The notes under the pieces: model-generated
Told to the model about the DNA's origin: nothing
What the model saw: only the letters and a program-made list of their open reading frames with translations
Database searches by the model: none
Made by a program: the position numbers and the translations under genes
In this document: positions 36,503-45,851 of the stretch, piece by piece
Position numbering within the stretch: position 1 is the stretch's first letter
Layout of the letters: each line of letters begins with the position of its first letter
DNA from: Bacillota bacterium
Lineage (GTDB): Bacteria > Bacillota > SHA-98 > UBA4971
NCBI GenBank assembly: GCA_030024085.1
Contig: JASEJE010000007.1
Coordinates: 51,421 to 115,420 of the forward strand
Length of the DNA stretch: 64,000 nt
Direction of reading: 5' to 3'

Positions 36503-36693
36503 TCCTGGTAGTGCCGTCACTTGAGCTGACGGCTGACGCACGTCACGGGTTCCTCGTCAACCGTTCCCTACGTAATCATTGAGAGCCGTCCGCTGATGTA
36601 CATCACTGGTTCGGGCATTACCCGTTCCCTGTATCACACATGCAAGGGGAAGGATGAAAGGATGACGTGTGTCACTCTTTCCGCCTTACCCGT
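36503..36693. repeat. 60-bp palindrome-bearing repeat array, three units
   Basis: Three units each begin with a near-palindrome: CTGACGCACGTCAC (36533), CTGATGTACATCAC (36593) and ATGACGTGTGTCAC (36662). Each is followed about 12 bases later by a CCGTTCCC box and a GTCAC half-site. The array is similar over its whole length, with the leading CCTGGTAGT segment, to the inverse of the array at 44493-44970. It fills the 454-base gap between the GntR gene and the rbsB-like gene. Nothing else is seen in that gap. Confidence 0.85.
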
Positions 36694-36846
36694 ACCACCC
36701 CCTTCCTTCCTCGAGGCGCTTAATGCTGTGGCATCCTCTATCTCACCACGTCTGCCTAAGAGGCCCAGCGCCGCCGCCCACCAGGGTGCGCAACATCCTT
36801 TCGTCGAGAAACCGCGTCCTTCCGCGCGCACCCTGGGCGCTCTGGC

Positions 36847-37590
36847 TTAGCCGCGCGTTCGGAAGACGCGGTACTTGTAGCCGTTCCCCCGAACAAACCC
36901 GTCTTGATAGATAACCGGCTGTCCGGAATCGAGGTAGGTCACCTGTTCAAAGTGCAGCAGTGGCGTCCCTCGTTTCACTCCGAGATGTTGGACGCACTCG
37001 TTGCCTGCGCTGCATGCTTCGATTCCTATGGAGGCACTCGCGAGCTTCACGCCGTACGAAGTCTCGAGAACCTCATGGAGAGACGCGTCCACCAGGTCGA
37101 TTTCGATCAGCCCGGGACACAACGCCGCCGGAAGCCACGCTGTTTCAAGATACATCGATACTCCATTCAGGACCTTGACTCGCTCCAACACGTAAACGGG
37201 TGATCCCTGGGCAACATCCAATTTACCGGCAACGATGTCGTTCGCCCCTTCTTGCCGGGCGCCAAGTATCCTCGTGTTGACAGTAAAACCCTGTTTTCTG
37301 AGATCTTGCGTGAAGCTGCTGAGATACCCCAGTTCTCGTTCGAACTTGGGACGGGCGACGAAAGTGCCGAGGGCTCTTCGCCTGTATACCAGACCTTCCT
37401 TCTGGAGTTCCTGAATGGCACGACGCGCTGTCATTCTGGATACGCCGTACGTACTGCCCAGAAGGGACTCCTCGGGGATCTTATCCTCCGGCTTCAATCG
37501 CCCGCTCGCTATCGCCGACCTGAGAATTTCCTTGAGTTGGTAATATGCCGGAATTGGCTGATTGCGGTCGATGCTACCTAAAGGACCCAC
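36847..37590 (-). CDS. GntR-family transcriptional regulator, HutC subfamily
   Basis: N-terminal winged helix (AYYQLKEILRSAIASGRLKPEDKIPEESLLGSTYGVSRMTARRAIQELQKEGLVYRRRALGTFV, split here into motif blocks) and C-terminal UTRA ligand domain. GTG 37590 is preceded by GGAGG and gives about 247 residues, the usual HutC length; ATG 37632 is an alternative. The frame stays open to 37971 but that part is unlike the family. It is upstream of the RbsBAC-type operon on the same strand and is the likely repressor of it, responding to a sugar or sugar phosphate. Confidence 0.92.
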   Translation of the reverse strand: MGPLGSIDRNQPIPAYYQLKEILRSAIASGRLKPEDKIPEESLLGSTYGVSRMTARRAIQELQKEGLVYRRRALGTFVARPKFERELGYLSSFTQDLRKQGFTVNTRILGARQEGANDIVAGKLDVAQGSPVYVLERVKVLNGVSMYLETAWLPAALCPGLIEIDLVDASLHEVLETSYGVKLASASIGIEACSAGNECVQHLGVKRGTPLLHFEQVTYLDSGQPVIYQDGFVRGNGYKYRVFRTRG

Positions 37591-37653
37591 TCCTCCGAGA
37601 CCTCCAGTCGAAGTCGCTTGGCAGCGCCACATGTAAGATGCCGCACGCGCGCC

Positions 37654-37669
37654 GTATATACGTATATAC
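37654..37669. promoter_or_regulatory. candidate GntR operator, perfect 16-bp palindrome
   Basis: GTATATACGTATATAC is its own reverse complement. It lies 64 bases upstream of the GntR start used here (22 bases upstream of ATG 37632), in an otherwise GC-rich stretch. GntR-family operators commonly have GT-n-AC ends, so autoregulation is likely. It could equally control the + strand cyclase gene at 38036. Confidence 0.6.
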
Positions 37670-38035
37670 TTAATGTTGCATTGCACTTGTTCTACAGAGG
37701 ATGTCAGATTCCTGCCACGCCGCAACCATTTCTCAAAAAAACCGAGCCCTCGAGAACTGTCTCGGGGGCTCCCCGGTGGAATATCCTCCTTTGCTCGTTT
37801 TCCGTCGTAGTACGGCCTGTCGCGAAAAGGCCACGTCGCACCCGCTAGCAAGGGCGCCCCACTACTACTCCGCTGAAGACGCCCAAATCCTTCCTCGAAG
37901 GATCGGAAGGAACTGTCCACGGGGCGTAGAAAATATGTGGCAGGCGAAGACGCTGGTGGGTCCGTTATCATTCAGATGCCTATCATCCAGATGTCACCAG
38001 CGGTCCAAAACCATCCACGGGAGGGGTGAATAGAA
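37670..38035. other. intergenic region between gntR and cyclase gene
   Basis: About 370 bases separating divergent genes. Apart from the palindrome at its left end and SD GGGAGGGG before 38036 I see no gene, clear promoter pair or long repeat. Short ORFs here are not supported. Confidence 0.6.
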
Positions 38036-38875
38036 GTGAGAAGAAGAGAAAAGGTTCCTGCGGTAGCGTTGGCGGTGTGTGCCATCTGCGCGGTTGTTGC
38101 TGCAAATGCCCTCGCGGCAGGATCGCCGAGCCTCCTTGAGATCTATGAGGTCCTCAAGACCAAGCAGTTCGTGGACTTGACCCATGCTTTCGAACCAGGG
38201 ATACCCCATTGGCCCGGCTTTCCGGGCGAAAAGCGCGAGACCCTCTATTGGTACGACCCCGGCGTCGGCACCACCGGCTCTGGATTCTATGCACAATACT
38301 TCTGCCACGTCGGCCAATGGGGAACCCACGCAGACCCTCCGGCTCATTTTATCAAGGGACTGCGCACGCTCGACCAGATCGACGTCAAGGAGATGATTCT
38401 GCCTCTCGTCGTCATCGACGTCCACCAGAAGGTCGCCGAGAACCCTGATTACTGCGCCACCATGAACGACGTCAGAGCGTGGGAGAGAAAGTACGGCAAG
38501 ATCCCGGAGGGCGCTTTCGTGGCGCTCAGGACCGACTGGTCCAAGCGTTGGCCCGATGCCGCCGCCATGCAGAACAAGGATGAAAAGGGCGTCGCGCACT
38601 ATCCCGGCTGGAGCATGGACGTCCTGAAGTACCTGTGCGAAGAGAGGAAGATCACGGCGTCTGGCCACGAGACTACCGACACCGACCCGGGCCTTGCTAC
38701 AAGCAAAGATGATTATTCACTTGAAACCTATATCCTGGGCCAAAACCATTACCAGATCGAACTTCTCACCAATCTCGACAAAGTCCCTGAATACGGAGCG
38801 CTCGTAGTGGTAACCTTCCCGAAACCGAAGTATGGTTCCGGGTTCCCTGCCAGGGTGTTTGCTATCCTCCCATAG
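38036..38875 (+). CDS. secreted cyclase-family metal hydrolase (kynurenine formamidase-like fold)
   Basis: Member of the cyclase family (PF04199 type). The metal-binding motif GTHADPPAHF near residue 100 matches the family GTH-D-P-H pattern. A signal peptide (RRREKVPAVALAVCAICAVVA, cut near ALAAG) suggests export, which is unusual for arylformamidases that work in the cytoplasm. GTG 38036 has GGGAGGGG 12 bases upstream. 279 residues. Upstream of the livKHMGF operon with the same direction. It may process an external amide, lactone or ester whose product is imported. Isatin hydrolase, formamidase and cyclic-amide hydrolase are alternatives. Confidence 0.85.
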   Translation: MRRREKVPAVALAVCAICAVVAANALAAGSPSLLEIYEVLKTKQFVDLTHAFEPGIPHWPGFPGEKRETLYWYDPGVGTTGSGFYAQYFCHVGQWGTHADPPAHFIKGLRTLDQIDVKEMILPLVVIDVHQKVAENPDYCATMNDVRAWERKYGKIPEGAFVALRTDWSKRWPDAAAMQNKDEKGVAHYPGWSMDVLKYLCEERKITASGHETTDTDPGLATSKDDYSLETYILGQNHYQIELLTNLDKVPEYGALVVVTFPKPKYGSGFPARVFAILP

Positions 38876-38982
38876 AGCCGCGCGGCACTATTGGCTACGG
38901 GGCTCCACGTTATTGATTGGAGTTCTCGGGTGGCAGACAGTGCCGATCCCTCGTGCTGTGCCCCCCGCTGCGGGCGCCTACG

Positions 38983-39009
38983 CGGGGACCCCGCACCCCG
39001 GGGTCCCCG
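38983..39009. terminator. GC-rich hairpin downstream of cyclase gene
   Basis: CGGGGACCCCG (38983-38993) and CGGGGTCCCCG (38999-39009), an 11-bp stem with a 5-base loop, about 108 bases after the cyclase stop and before the liv promoter. No T-run follows, so termination is plausible but unproven. Confidence 0.5.
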
Positions 39010-39195
39010 TACGGATGCACAGTCATGATCAACCAAAGGCGTGGGCGAGTTCAGCCTGTTCGCAACCAGGATATCTCTGCGACCTCGCCAGTGGAGACAA
39101 TCTGTCCCCTGTCTGAGTAATCCGGAATGGAAAATGCCCCTTGCCGAGCACTGGGAACCAACAGAGCGCGAGTTTCGCCTGGTGCCTTGCTACTA

Positions 39196-39224
39196 TTGAC
39201 GCAAGACTGGTCCAACGGTACAAT
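39196..39224 (+). promoter_or_regulatory. sigma-A promoter of the liv operon
   Basis: TTGACG (39196-39201), 17-base spacer, TACAAT (39219-39224). A 10-bp palindrome CTAAATTTAG at 39229-39238 covers the expected start of transcription and could be an operator. The leader to livK would be about 320 bases. Confidence 0.75.
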
Positions 39225-39387
39225 AGAGCTAAATTTAGTACTTATGGAGCAGGTAGGAAAGCACTCAACACAGTAGCCAATACGTGCAACATCAACCAGA
39301 CCGCACTATATGCACCCTACCCGAAGCAGCTTTCCTGGCATTGAAACGTAGAACCGCCGGAACCTGAACCGTTCACACCCCGCTTCG

Positions 39388-39445
39388 CCGCCAGCGTGCA
39401 TCCGCCAGCGTGCATCGCAGGCGCGGCCGCAGCGGCCGCGCCTGC
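39388..39445. repeat. tandem 14-mers and near-perfect GC palindrome in the liv leader
   Basis: Two perfect direct copies of CCGCCAGCGTGCAT (39388-39401, 39402-39415), then GCAGGCGCGGCCGC (39417-39430), one base, GCGGCCGCGCCTGC (39432-39445). In RNA this makes a very stable 14-bp stem, about 107 bases upstream of livK. No T-box or known riboswitch core was recognised. Role in attenuation or mRNA stability is possible. Nothing else is seen between 39239 and 39551. Confidence 0.7.
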
Positions 39446-39551
39446 TACATCCTCATCAAGCAAGGGGGGATGCCGTGCGTCGTCCTGATTTTCCGCCGAT
39501 CTCCACTCATGCGGTCCCGAAAACCTAACACACATGAGGAGGGCACGAGAA

Positions 39552-40691
39552 GTGAGAAGCGTGTTGTCTGCGGTTGGGGTCTTCTTGCTGGTAGGCCTGT
39601 TGTTCTCGACGTGCGGTGCTGCAAACGTGATTGTGATCGGAGTCAACGCGGAATTGACGGGAAGCATCCCAGTAGTTGGCCAGTCGTGCAAGAACGCAGC
39701 GGAGATGGCGGCAGATGAGGTAAACAAGGCGGGCGGCCTCGAAGTGGCGGGCGTAAAGTACCAGATCAGGCTCATCGTCGAGGACAACGAGGATAAGCCC
39801 GAGTCGGCGGCGGCTGTCGCCCAGAAGCTGATCTCCCAGAACCAGGTGCTCGCGCTCATCGGCGCGAACGCGAGCCGCAACGCCATTCCGGCAGCGCAGA
39901 TAGCTGAAAGCGCGAAGGTGCCCATGATCAGCCCCTGGTCCACGAACGTCAAGACCACCCAGGGCAAGAGATACGTGTTCAGGGCATGTTTCATCGACGA
40001 CTTCCAGGGCGTGGTCTGCGCGAAGTTCGCCCGGGAGAACCTCAAGGCTACGAAAGCCGCAGTCCTGTATGACATAGCGAGCGAATACAACAAGGGCATC
40101 GCCGAGGTGTTCAAGCGGTCGTTCGAGCAGTACGGCGGAAAGATCGTGGCATTCGAGACGTACACCACCGGCGACCAGGACTTCTCCTCTCAACTTACCC
40201 GGATCAAGCAAACGGATCCCGAGGTGCTTTTCCTCCCCAACTACTATAGTGAGGTCCCCCTCCAGATCCAGCAGGCGCGTCGCCTGGGTTACACCGGCAA
40301 GGTCCTCGGCAGCGACTCGTGGGGCTTCCCGGACATCCTGAAACTTGGCGGCGCTGACATCGAGGGCCACTTCTTCAGCACCCACTACGCCCCCGACATT
40401 GCAACGCCAGTAGCGCAGAAGTTCATCAAAGCCTACGAGGAGCGGTTCAAGGAAAAGCCTGATGACGTGGCGGCACTCACATACGACTCGTTCGGCATGC
40501 TCTTCCAGGCCATAAAGGCCGCGGGCAAGCTGGACCGCGAGGCCGTGCGCGACGCCCTCTCGAAGATAACGCTATACGATGGCGTCACCGGAAAGATGAA
40601 ATTCGAGGGCACCGGCGACCCCGTGAAGAGCGCGGTCTTCATCCAGATCAAGGGCGGCAAGTTCACATACTACGACAGCGTGGCGCCGTAG
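39552..40691 (+). CDS. livK: ABC transporter substrate-binding protein, LivK type
   Basis: Secreted receptor of a branched-chain amino acid/amide-type importer (Peripla_BP_6). Signal peptide followed by CGAANVIVIGVNAELTGSIPVVGQSC, where the Cys may be lipidated (FSTCGAA). LIGANASRNAIPAAQIAESAKVPMISPWSTN is the family hinge signature. GTG 39552 has AGGAGGG nine bases upstream, a better fit than ATG 39534, which precedes the SD. 379 residues. Ligands of this group include amino acids, amides, urea and aromatic acids; I cannot choose between them. Confidence 0.92.
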   Translation: MRSVLSAVGVFLLVGLLFSTCGAANVIVIGVNAELTGSIPVVGQSCKNAAEMAADEVNKAGGLEVAGVKYQIRLIVEDNEDKPESAAAVAQKLISQNQVLALIGANASRNAIPAAQIAESAKVPMISPWSTNVKTTQGKRYVFRACFIDDFQGVVCAKFARENLKATKAAVLYDIASEYNKGIAEVFKRSFEQYGGKIVAFETYTTGDQDFSSQLTRIKQTDPEVLFLPNYYSEVPLQIQQARRLGYTGKVLGSDSWGFPDILKLGGADIEGHFFSTHYAPDIATPVAQKFIKAYEERFKEKPDDVAALTYDSFGMLFQAIKAAGKLDREAVRDALSKITLYDGVTGKMKFEGTGDPVKSAVFIQIKGGKFTYYDSVAP

Positions 40692-40787
40692 CTACAGCAT
40701 GCGGTGTCGTCGTTCATCGCTGGCAGGCCTGGGGCCCTGTCCCAAAGTTGTCCGGGGCGGGGTCCCCCCTGCGCTCGTGGCCCCCGG

Positions 40788-40802
40788 CGCCCGGAACGGG
40801 CG
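40788..40802. repeat. short hairpin between livK and livH
   Basis: CGCCCG (40788-40793), GAA, CGGGCG (40797-40802) in the 159-base gap after the binding-protein gene. Small but in the same position as the larger hairpins after dctP and the rbsB-like gene. Confidence 0.4.
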
Positions 40803-40850
40803 GTACAGGGGATAACACGCAACAGCCGGCAGAAGCTCGGGGGTGATACT

Positions 40851-41753
40851 TTGGCTGTCATACTGCAGCAGACACTGAACGGCCTCCAGCTCGGGAGCGT
40901 ATACGCTCTCATAGCTCTCGGCTACACGATGGTGTATGGGATCCTTCGGCTCATCAACTTCGCCCACGGCGACATCTTCATGATCGCCTGCTACATAGGG
41001 TTCTTCGCATCTGGCGCGTTCCTTGCGCGCCACTTGCCGACGTGGGCCGTGTTCGCCTCTACCCTGCTCACCAGCATGGTCCTCACCGCCCTCCTGGCCA
41101 TGCTGATAGAGCGCTCGGCCTACAAGCCGCTGCGATACGCCCCGCGCGTATCGGCGGTCATCACGGCCCTCGGCGTCGGCCTCTTCCTCGAGCACTTCAC
41201 CCTCGCCACGCTGGGCCCCGCCCCGCGAGCCATCCCTCCCCTCCTTCCCGCCGCCAACTACAACATGGGAGGGCTCACCATCTCCAGCCTGCAGTTGATG
41301 ATCATAGTCATCTCGATCATCCTGATGCTCTTGCTGGACACGGTGGTGCAGAAGACGATGACGGGCATGGCGATGCGGGCGATATCATTCGACAAGACGG
41401 TCGTGCCCCTTATGGGCGTTCCGGTCGACAGGATAATCTCTCTCACGTTCGCCATAGGCTCGGCGGTGGCAGCTGCCGGCGGCATCCTGTACAGCCAGGC
41501 ATATCCCATCATCAATCCGTACATGGGCGTGCGAATCGGCTGGTGGGCGTTCATCGCGGCCGTCGTTGGCGGCATCGGCAACATACGCGGCGCGATGCTC
41601 GGCGGTTACATCCTCGGGTTCGTCGAGGTGTTCACGCCCACCATCCTACCGTCGTCGACCTACCGGGATTTCGTGGCGTTCACGATACTCCTCGCCGTGC
41701 TCATAGTCCGCCCGACCGGGATCCTGGGCCGCGTGGCCGCCCAGAAGGTCTAG
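40851..41753 (+). CDS. livH: branched-chain amino acid-type ABC permease, LivH
   Basis: Membrane channel subunit of about 8 spans. Family segments are LNGLQLGSVYALIALGYTMVYG, INFAHGDIFM and GGILYSQAYPIINPYMG. TTG 40851 has GGGGGTG just upstream and gives 300 residues, matching family length; the frame is open to 40704 but the extra 49 residues are Pro/Arg-rich shadow. Precedes livM by 16 bases. Confidence 0.93.
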   Translation: MAVILQQTLNGLQLGSVYALIALGYTMVYGILRLINFAHGDIFMIACYIGFFASGAFLARHLPTWAVFASTLLTSMVLTALLAMLIERSAYKPLRYAPRVSAVITALGVGLFLEHFTLATLGPAPRAIPPLLPAANYNMGGLTISSLQLMIIVISIILMLLLDTVVQKTMTGMAMRAISFDKTVVPLMGVPVDRIISLTFAIGSAVAAAGGILYSQAYPIINPYMGVRIGWWAFIAAVVGGIGNIRGAMLGGYILGFVEVFTPTILPSSTYRDFVAFTILLAVLIVRPTGILGRVAAQKV

Positions 41754-41769
41754 CGTTCGGAGAAACGAG

Positions 41770-42742
41770 GTGCATTCGGACGTGCTCAAGTCAAAGCGGA
41801 CGCTCTTGCTCATTGCTGCAGGCCTTGCCCTGAGTTTCCTCGTGGAACGGTCCGGCCTGGTCAGCTCGTATGTCCTCCAGATCCTCATGTATGTAGGGAT
41901 TAACATAATCCTCACCCTCAGCCTGAACCTGGTCAACGGCTACATGGGCGAGTTCTCCGTGGGCCATGCGGGCTTCATGGCCGTGGGAGCCTACATGGCG
42001 TCCATCGTCACGGTCTGGGTCTTCCGGAACAGCCTCGGATGGCTGGCCTTCCCCGTCGCGATCCTCGCCGGGGGCGCCGCCGCGGCCGGGACCTCGCTCA
42101 TCGTCGCGATCCCCTCCTTTCGCACGAGGGGAGACTACCTCGCCATCGTGACGCTGGCGTTCAACATGATCGTGAAGAGCCTCCTCGAGAACATCGAGGC
42201 CCTGGGAGGGCCGAGGGGCTTTCTCGGCATGAACAGGCTCACGAACCTCGTCTGGGTTTATGTCTGGTGTGCGATCACTATATACATCATCCGCAACTTC
42301 GTGTATTCGAACTACGGCCGCGCCATGCTCTCAATCCGCGAGGACGAGGTCGCCTCGAACCTCGTGAGCGTGAATACCAGGCAGACGAAGGTGCTGGTGT
42401 TCGTCATATCGGCGTTCTTCGCAGGCGTGGCCGGCGCGCTCTTCGCCCACCTGGTCCAGTTCATCAACCCGAGGACGTTCTCCATCCAGAAGTCCACGGA
42501 CATCCTGGTGATGGTCTACCTCGGGGGCATCGGCAGCATCTTCGGGTCTATCCTGGGCGCGACGGTCTACACCGTGCTGCTCGAACTCCTCCGCCCGCTG
42601 GGGGTGTGGCGCTGGGTGGTCGGGCCGCTTATGCTGGTCGTCCTCATGATCACCCGTCCTACCGGGATAATGGGCCTGCGCGAGTTCCTCGGGTTCGTCC
42701 CGCGCGAGGAGAGGGCCGAGCGAAGAAAGGAGGGGACCGCAA

Positions 42743-42762
<20 letters not shown>
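41770..42762 (+). CDS. livM: branched-chain amino acid-type ABC permease, LivM
   Basis: Second channel subunit, about 330 residues with some nine spans. NIILTLSLNLVNGYMGEFSVGHAGFMAVGAY and FRTRGDYLAIVTLAFNMIV are diagnostic of LivM. GTG 41770 has GGAG seven bases upstream; GTG 41782 is also possible. Overlaps livG by 20 bases. Confidence 0.93.
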
Positions 42763-43509
<747 letters not shown>

Positions 43510-43510
<1 letters not shown>

Positions 43511-44226
43511 TGGCTGAGCCTCTTCTTTCCATCAGGGACCTGCACGTGTCATACGGTAACATAAAGGCCGTCAGGGGCATCTCACTGGACGTGGAGGAAG
43601 GGCAGATAGTGACCCTCATAGGCGCCAATGGAGCCGGCAAGTCTACGACGCTCCGGGCGATCTCGGGGCTGGTCAGGCCGAGTGCGGGCTCGGTCGTGTT
43701 CCGGGGGATGGAGCTTTCGAAGCTTGCGCCGCACCGGGTGGTCGAGGCGGGGATCGCTCACGTACCGGAAGGACGCGGGATCTTCGCCAACCTGACGGTC
43801 TATGAGAACCTCAAGCTAGCGACCTACTCCAGGAAGGACCGGGACAGGATCCCGGCGGACGAGGAGCGCGTGTTCGCGCTCTTCCCGCGCCTCAAGGAGA
43901 GGCTCTCCCAGATGGCGGGGACCCTCTCCGGCGGCGAGCAGCAGATGCTTGCCGTGGCAAGGGCGCTCATGACGCGCGGCAGGATCATGCTCCTCGACGA
44001 GCCGTCCATGGGCCTCTCGCCGATCCTGGTGCAGGAGATATTCAAGGTGATCGCGGAGATCAACGAGGCGGGCACCACCATCCTGCTCGTAGAGCAGAAC
44101 GCCAACATGGCGCTCAAGGTGGCGCACCACGGCTACGTGCTCCAGACGGGTGAGATCGTGCTGGCGGGGGCGGCGGAGGACCTTGCGAGCGACCCGAGGG
44201 TGCGGGAAGCGTACCTGGGAGGCTAA
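43510..44226 (+). CDS. livF: branched-chain amino acid-type ABC ATPase, LivF
   Basis: Second ATPase. Walker A GANGAGKST, signature LSGGEQQMLAVARAL, Walker B IMLLDEPSMGLS, H-loop VEQNANMAL. ATG 43510 shares one base with the livG stop (TGATG) and has AAGGAGG upstream. 238 residues. The stop codon TAA (44224-44226) falls within the CTAAGTGAG end of a repeat element, which suggests the element inserted at or formed the end of the gene. Confidence 0.94.
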
Positions 44227-44347
44227 GTGAGAGTGCAAGAATGCTCCCGACTTTGGGAGGGGTTGCCGGTGACTCAAAGAGAGGGTGCAACACCGGCAAC
44301 CCAGCAACCGCTGGAAAACTCGGAGGGTCTGGTGAACCCTCACTTAG
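44223..44347. mobile_element. 125-bp MITE-like element with CTAAGTGAG ends
   Basis: Ends CTAAGTGAG (44223-44231) and CTCACTTAG (44339-44347) are inverted copies. Inside lies a second perfect stem, GGGTTGCCGGTG (44260-44271) and CACCGGCAACCC (44291-44302). The segment AATGCTCCCGACTTT (44240-44254) recurs inverted in the element at 50738-50800. It encodes nothing. Target duplication could not be resolved. Confidence 0.6.
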
Positions 44348-44380
44348 TACTGCCCTGTCAGATACGAAACGCCATCAGGT

Positions 44381-44440
44381 TTGGCGGGCCTGGCGGGCCT
44401 GCTGGGCTTGGTGGGCCTGGTGGGCTTGTCTGGCAGGCCG
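44381..44440. repeat. 9-bp simple-sequence repeat
   Basis: About six imperfect tandem copies of TGGCGGGCC/TGGTGGGCT. Non-coding, between the MITE-like element and the 60-bp array. Confidence 0.75.
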
Positions 44441-44492
44441 ACTCTCGGCCCCGGTGGGCCCTAACTGTGCAGTCGTGTAGTTCCTGGCAAAC

Positions 44493-44970
44493 CCGTGATG
44501 TACGGAACGGGTAAGGCGGAAAGAGTGACGCGCGGCATCCTTCCCCTTGCATGCGTGACACAGGGAACGGGTGAGGCCCGGACCAGTGATGTACATCACT
44601 GGATGGCTCTCAATGATGACATGGGGAACGGTTGAGGAGGGACCCGTGATGTGCGTCACCCGTCCCGCTTCGACGAGTGACGTATGGAACACTTCGTGGA
44701 GAACCCGTGACGGAGGGAACGGATAAGGCGGGAACGATGACGCACGTCACCGATTGGCTCCTGATGCGTGACGTGCGGAACGGGAAGAGCCTGACGAGTG
44801 ACGTAGGTCACGCGTCCCCTGGCATGTGTGACGTTGGGAACGGGTAGGGCCGTGACCAGTGATGTATGTCACCCGATAGCCCTCAATGATGACGCAGGAA
44901 ACGGTTCAGGATGAACCCGTGACGTACGTCACCCGTCAACTCGAGTGGCGGTACTACCAGGAGATCCAAG
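44493..44970. repeat. 60-bp palindrome-bearing tandem repeat array, six full units
   Basis: Palindromic cores GTGAYGTRYRTCAC start at 44586, 44646, 44737, 44798, 44859 and 44919, spaced 60, 91, 61, 61 and 60 bases. Each core is paired with a GGGAACGG box. The core at 44583-44602 is a perfect 20-bp palindrome, CCAGTGATGTACATCACTGG. Partial units extend to 44493. Inverted relative to the array at 36503-36693. The 827-base gap between livF and the DUF364 gene holds only repeats. Confidence 0.88.
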
Positions 44971-45053
44971 TGAGCTCCGTATCCGCCACAGGGCTTACAA
45001 CGGCCATATTGCCAAGAGGTGCATATCTAGCGGTGCAATACTAGCTATGCACG

Positions 45054-45851
45054 TCAGCGCGAGCACGGGCAGAAACGCTCGTAGCCCATGAGCTTCGCCG
45101 GCCCGGCGGCGGTGACGCCGTAGAAGATGATTGGTTTATCGCGCAAGACCGCGAGGACATCCTCGACAGTCCCGTTGGCCAGCACCGTGCCGGTGGAGAG
45201 GACGAGGTCGGCCCAGTCGATGAGATCGGGGTTGCGCTCGGCGCTTTCGATGACCACGCCCTGGCGTGACGTGCCGATATTGGCCGGGTCCATGTCGGTG
45301 ACGCGGACCTGAAAACTCCCTGCCCCTGCCAGGGCGCTTACTATCGCGGGCTGAAGGCCTATAACGGCGATGCGCGGGGCTAGACCTTTGCCGGAGCGAC
45401 CGGCAGCGGCAGTGACGCGGCTGGCAGCGGCGCCACAGCTTACGATGTGCTCGACATGCTCGCGAAGGAGCCGCGCGCACTCATCCGGCTCGTTGTCCCG
45501 GCAGTGGAGGGTATGGTCGACAAGCCCCAGATGGCGCATGACAGCGTTGTAGGTGGCCACGAACACCGCTCGCTCGTAGTTCGTCCGGAGTGGGAGCGCG
45601 ATGACGTCGGCGAGCCTGCCCTGGAACGGCGCGGGCATGTCGGTGTACGCCTGGCCGCTGCTATCGCGAAAACGCGCCTGGATCATGACCTCCTTGCCCT
45701 TCAGCAGCGGGAAGTCGCGCCTTGTTGGCACGCCGATGGCCTCCTCCGGCGCCAGCGGCCGGGCCGTGATCACCTCGACCTCATCGCCGGCAAGGTCGTG
45801 TGAACGGATTAGTTCTCTGAACTTGTCCCTGCACAAATCAAGGACCTGCAC
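45054..45851 (-). CDS. DUF364-family protein (putative heavy-metal chelation)
   Basis: The C-terminal part carries the DUF364 pattern: DWADLVLSTGTVLANGTVEDVL, KPIIFYGVTAAGPAKLMGYERFCP. The N-terminal half contains FQGRLADVIALPLRTNYERAVFVATYNAVMRHLGL and a CRDNEPDECARLLREH segment. The protein is close to the PF04016 group, found near molybdenum and tungsten genes and thought to bind a metal or chelate. GTG 45851 (SD GGAGG ten bases upstream) gives 265 residues; the frame runs to 45959. Last gene of the moeA-modBCA cluster. Confidence 0.85.
   Translation of the reverse strand: MQVLDLCRDKFRELIRSHDLAGDEVEVITARPLAPEEAIGVPTRRDFPLLKGKEVMIQARFRDSSGQAYTDMPAPFQGRLADVIALPLRTNYERAVFVATYNAVMRHLGLVDHTLHCRDNEPDECARLLREHVEHIVSCGAAASRVTAAAGRSGKGLAPRIAVIGLQPAIVSALAGAGSFQVRVTDMDPANIGTSRQGVVIESAERNPDLIDWADLVLSTGTVLANGTVEDVLAVLRDKPIIFYGVTAAGPAKLMGYERFCPCSR

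Noticed and set aside
39225..39551. T-box or amino-acid riboswitch before livK
   Set aside because: No T-box sequence (TGGNACCGCG-like) and no terminator with a T-run.
44493..44970. CRISPR array
   Set aside because: Unit length is about 60, units differ throughout, there are no constant repeats with unique spacers, and no cas genes are near.
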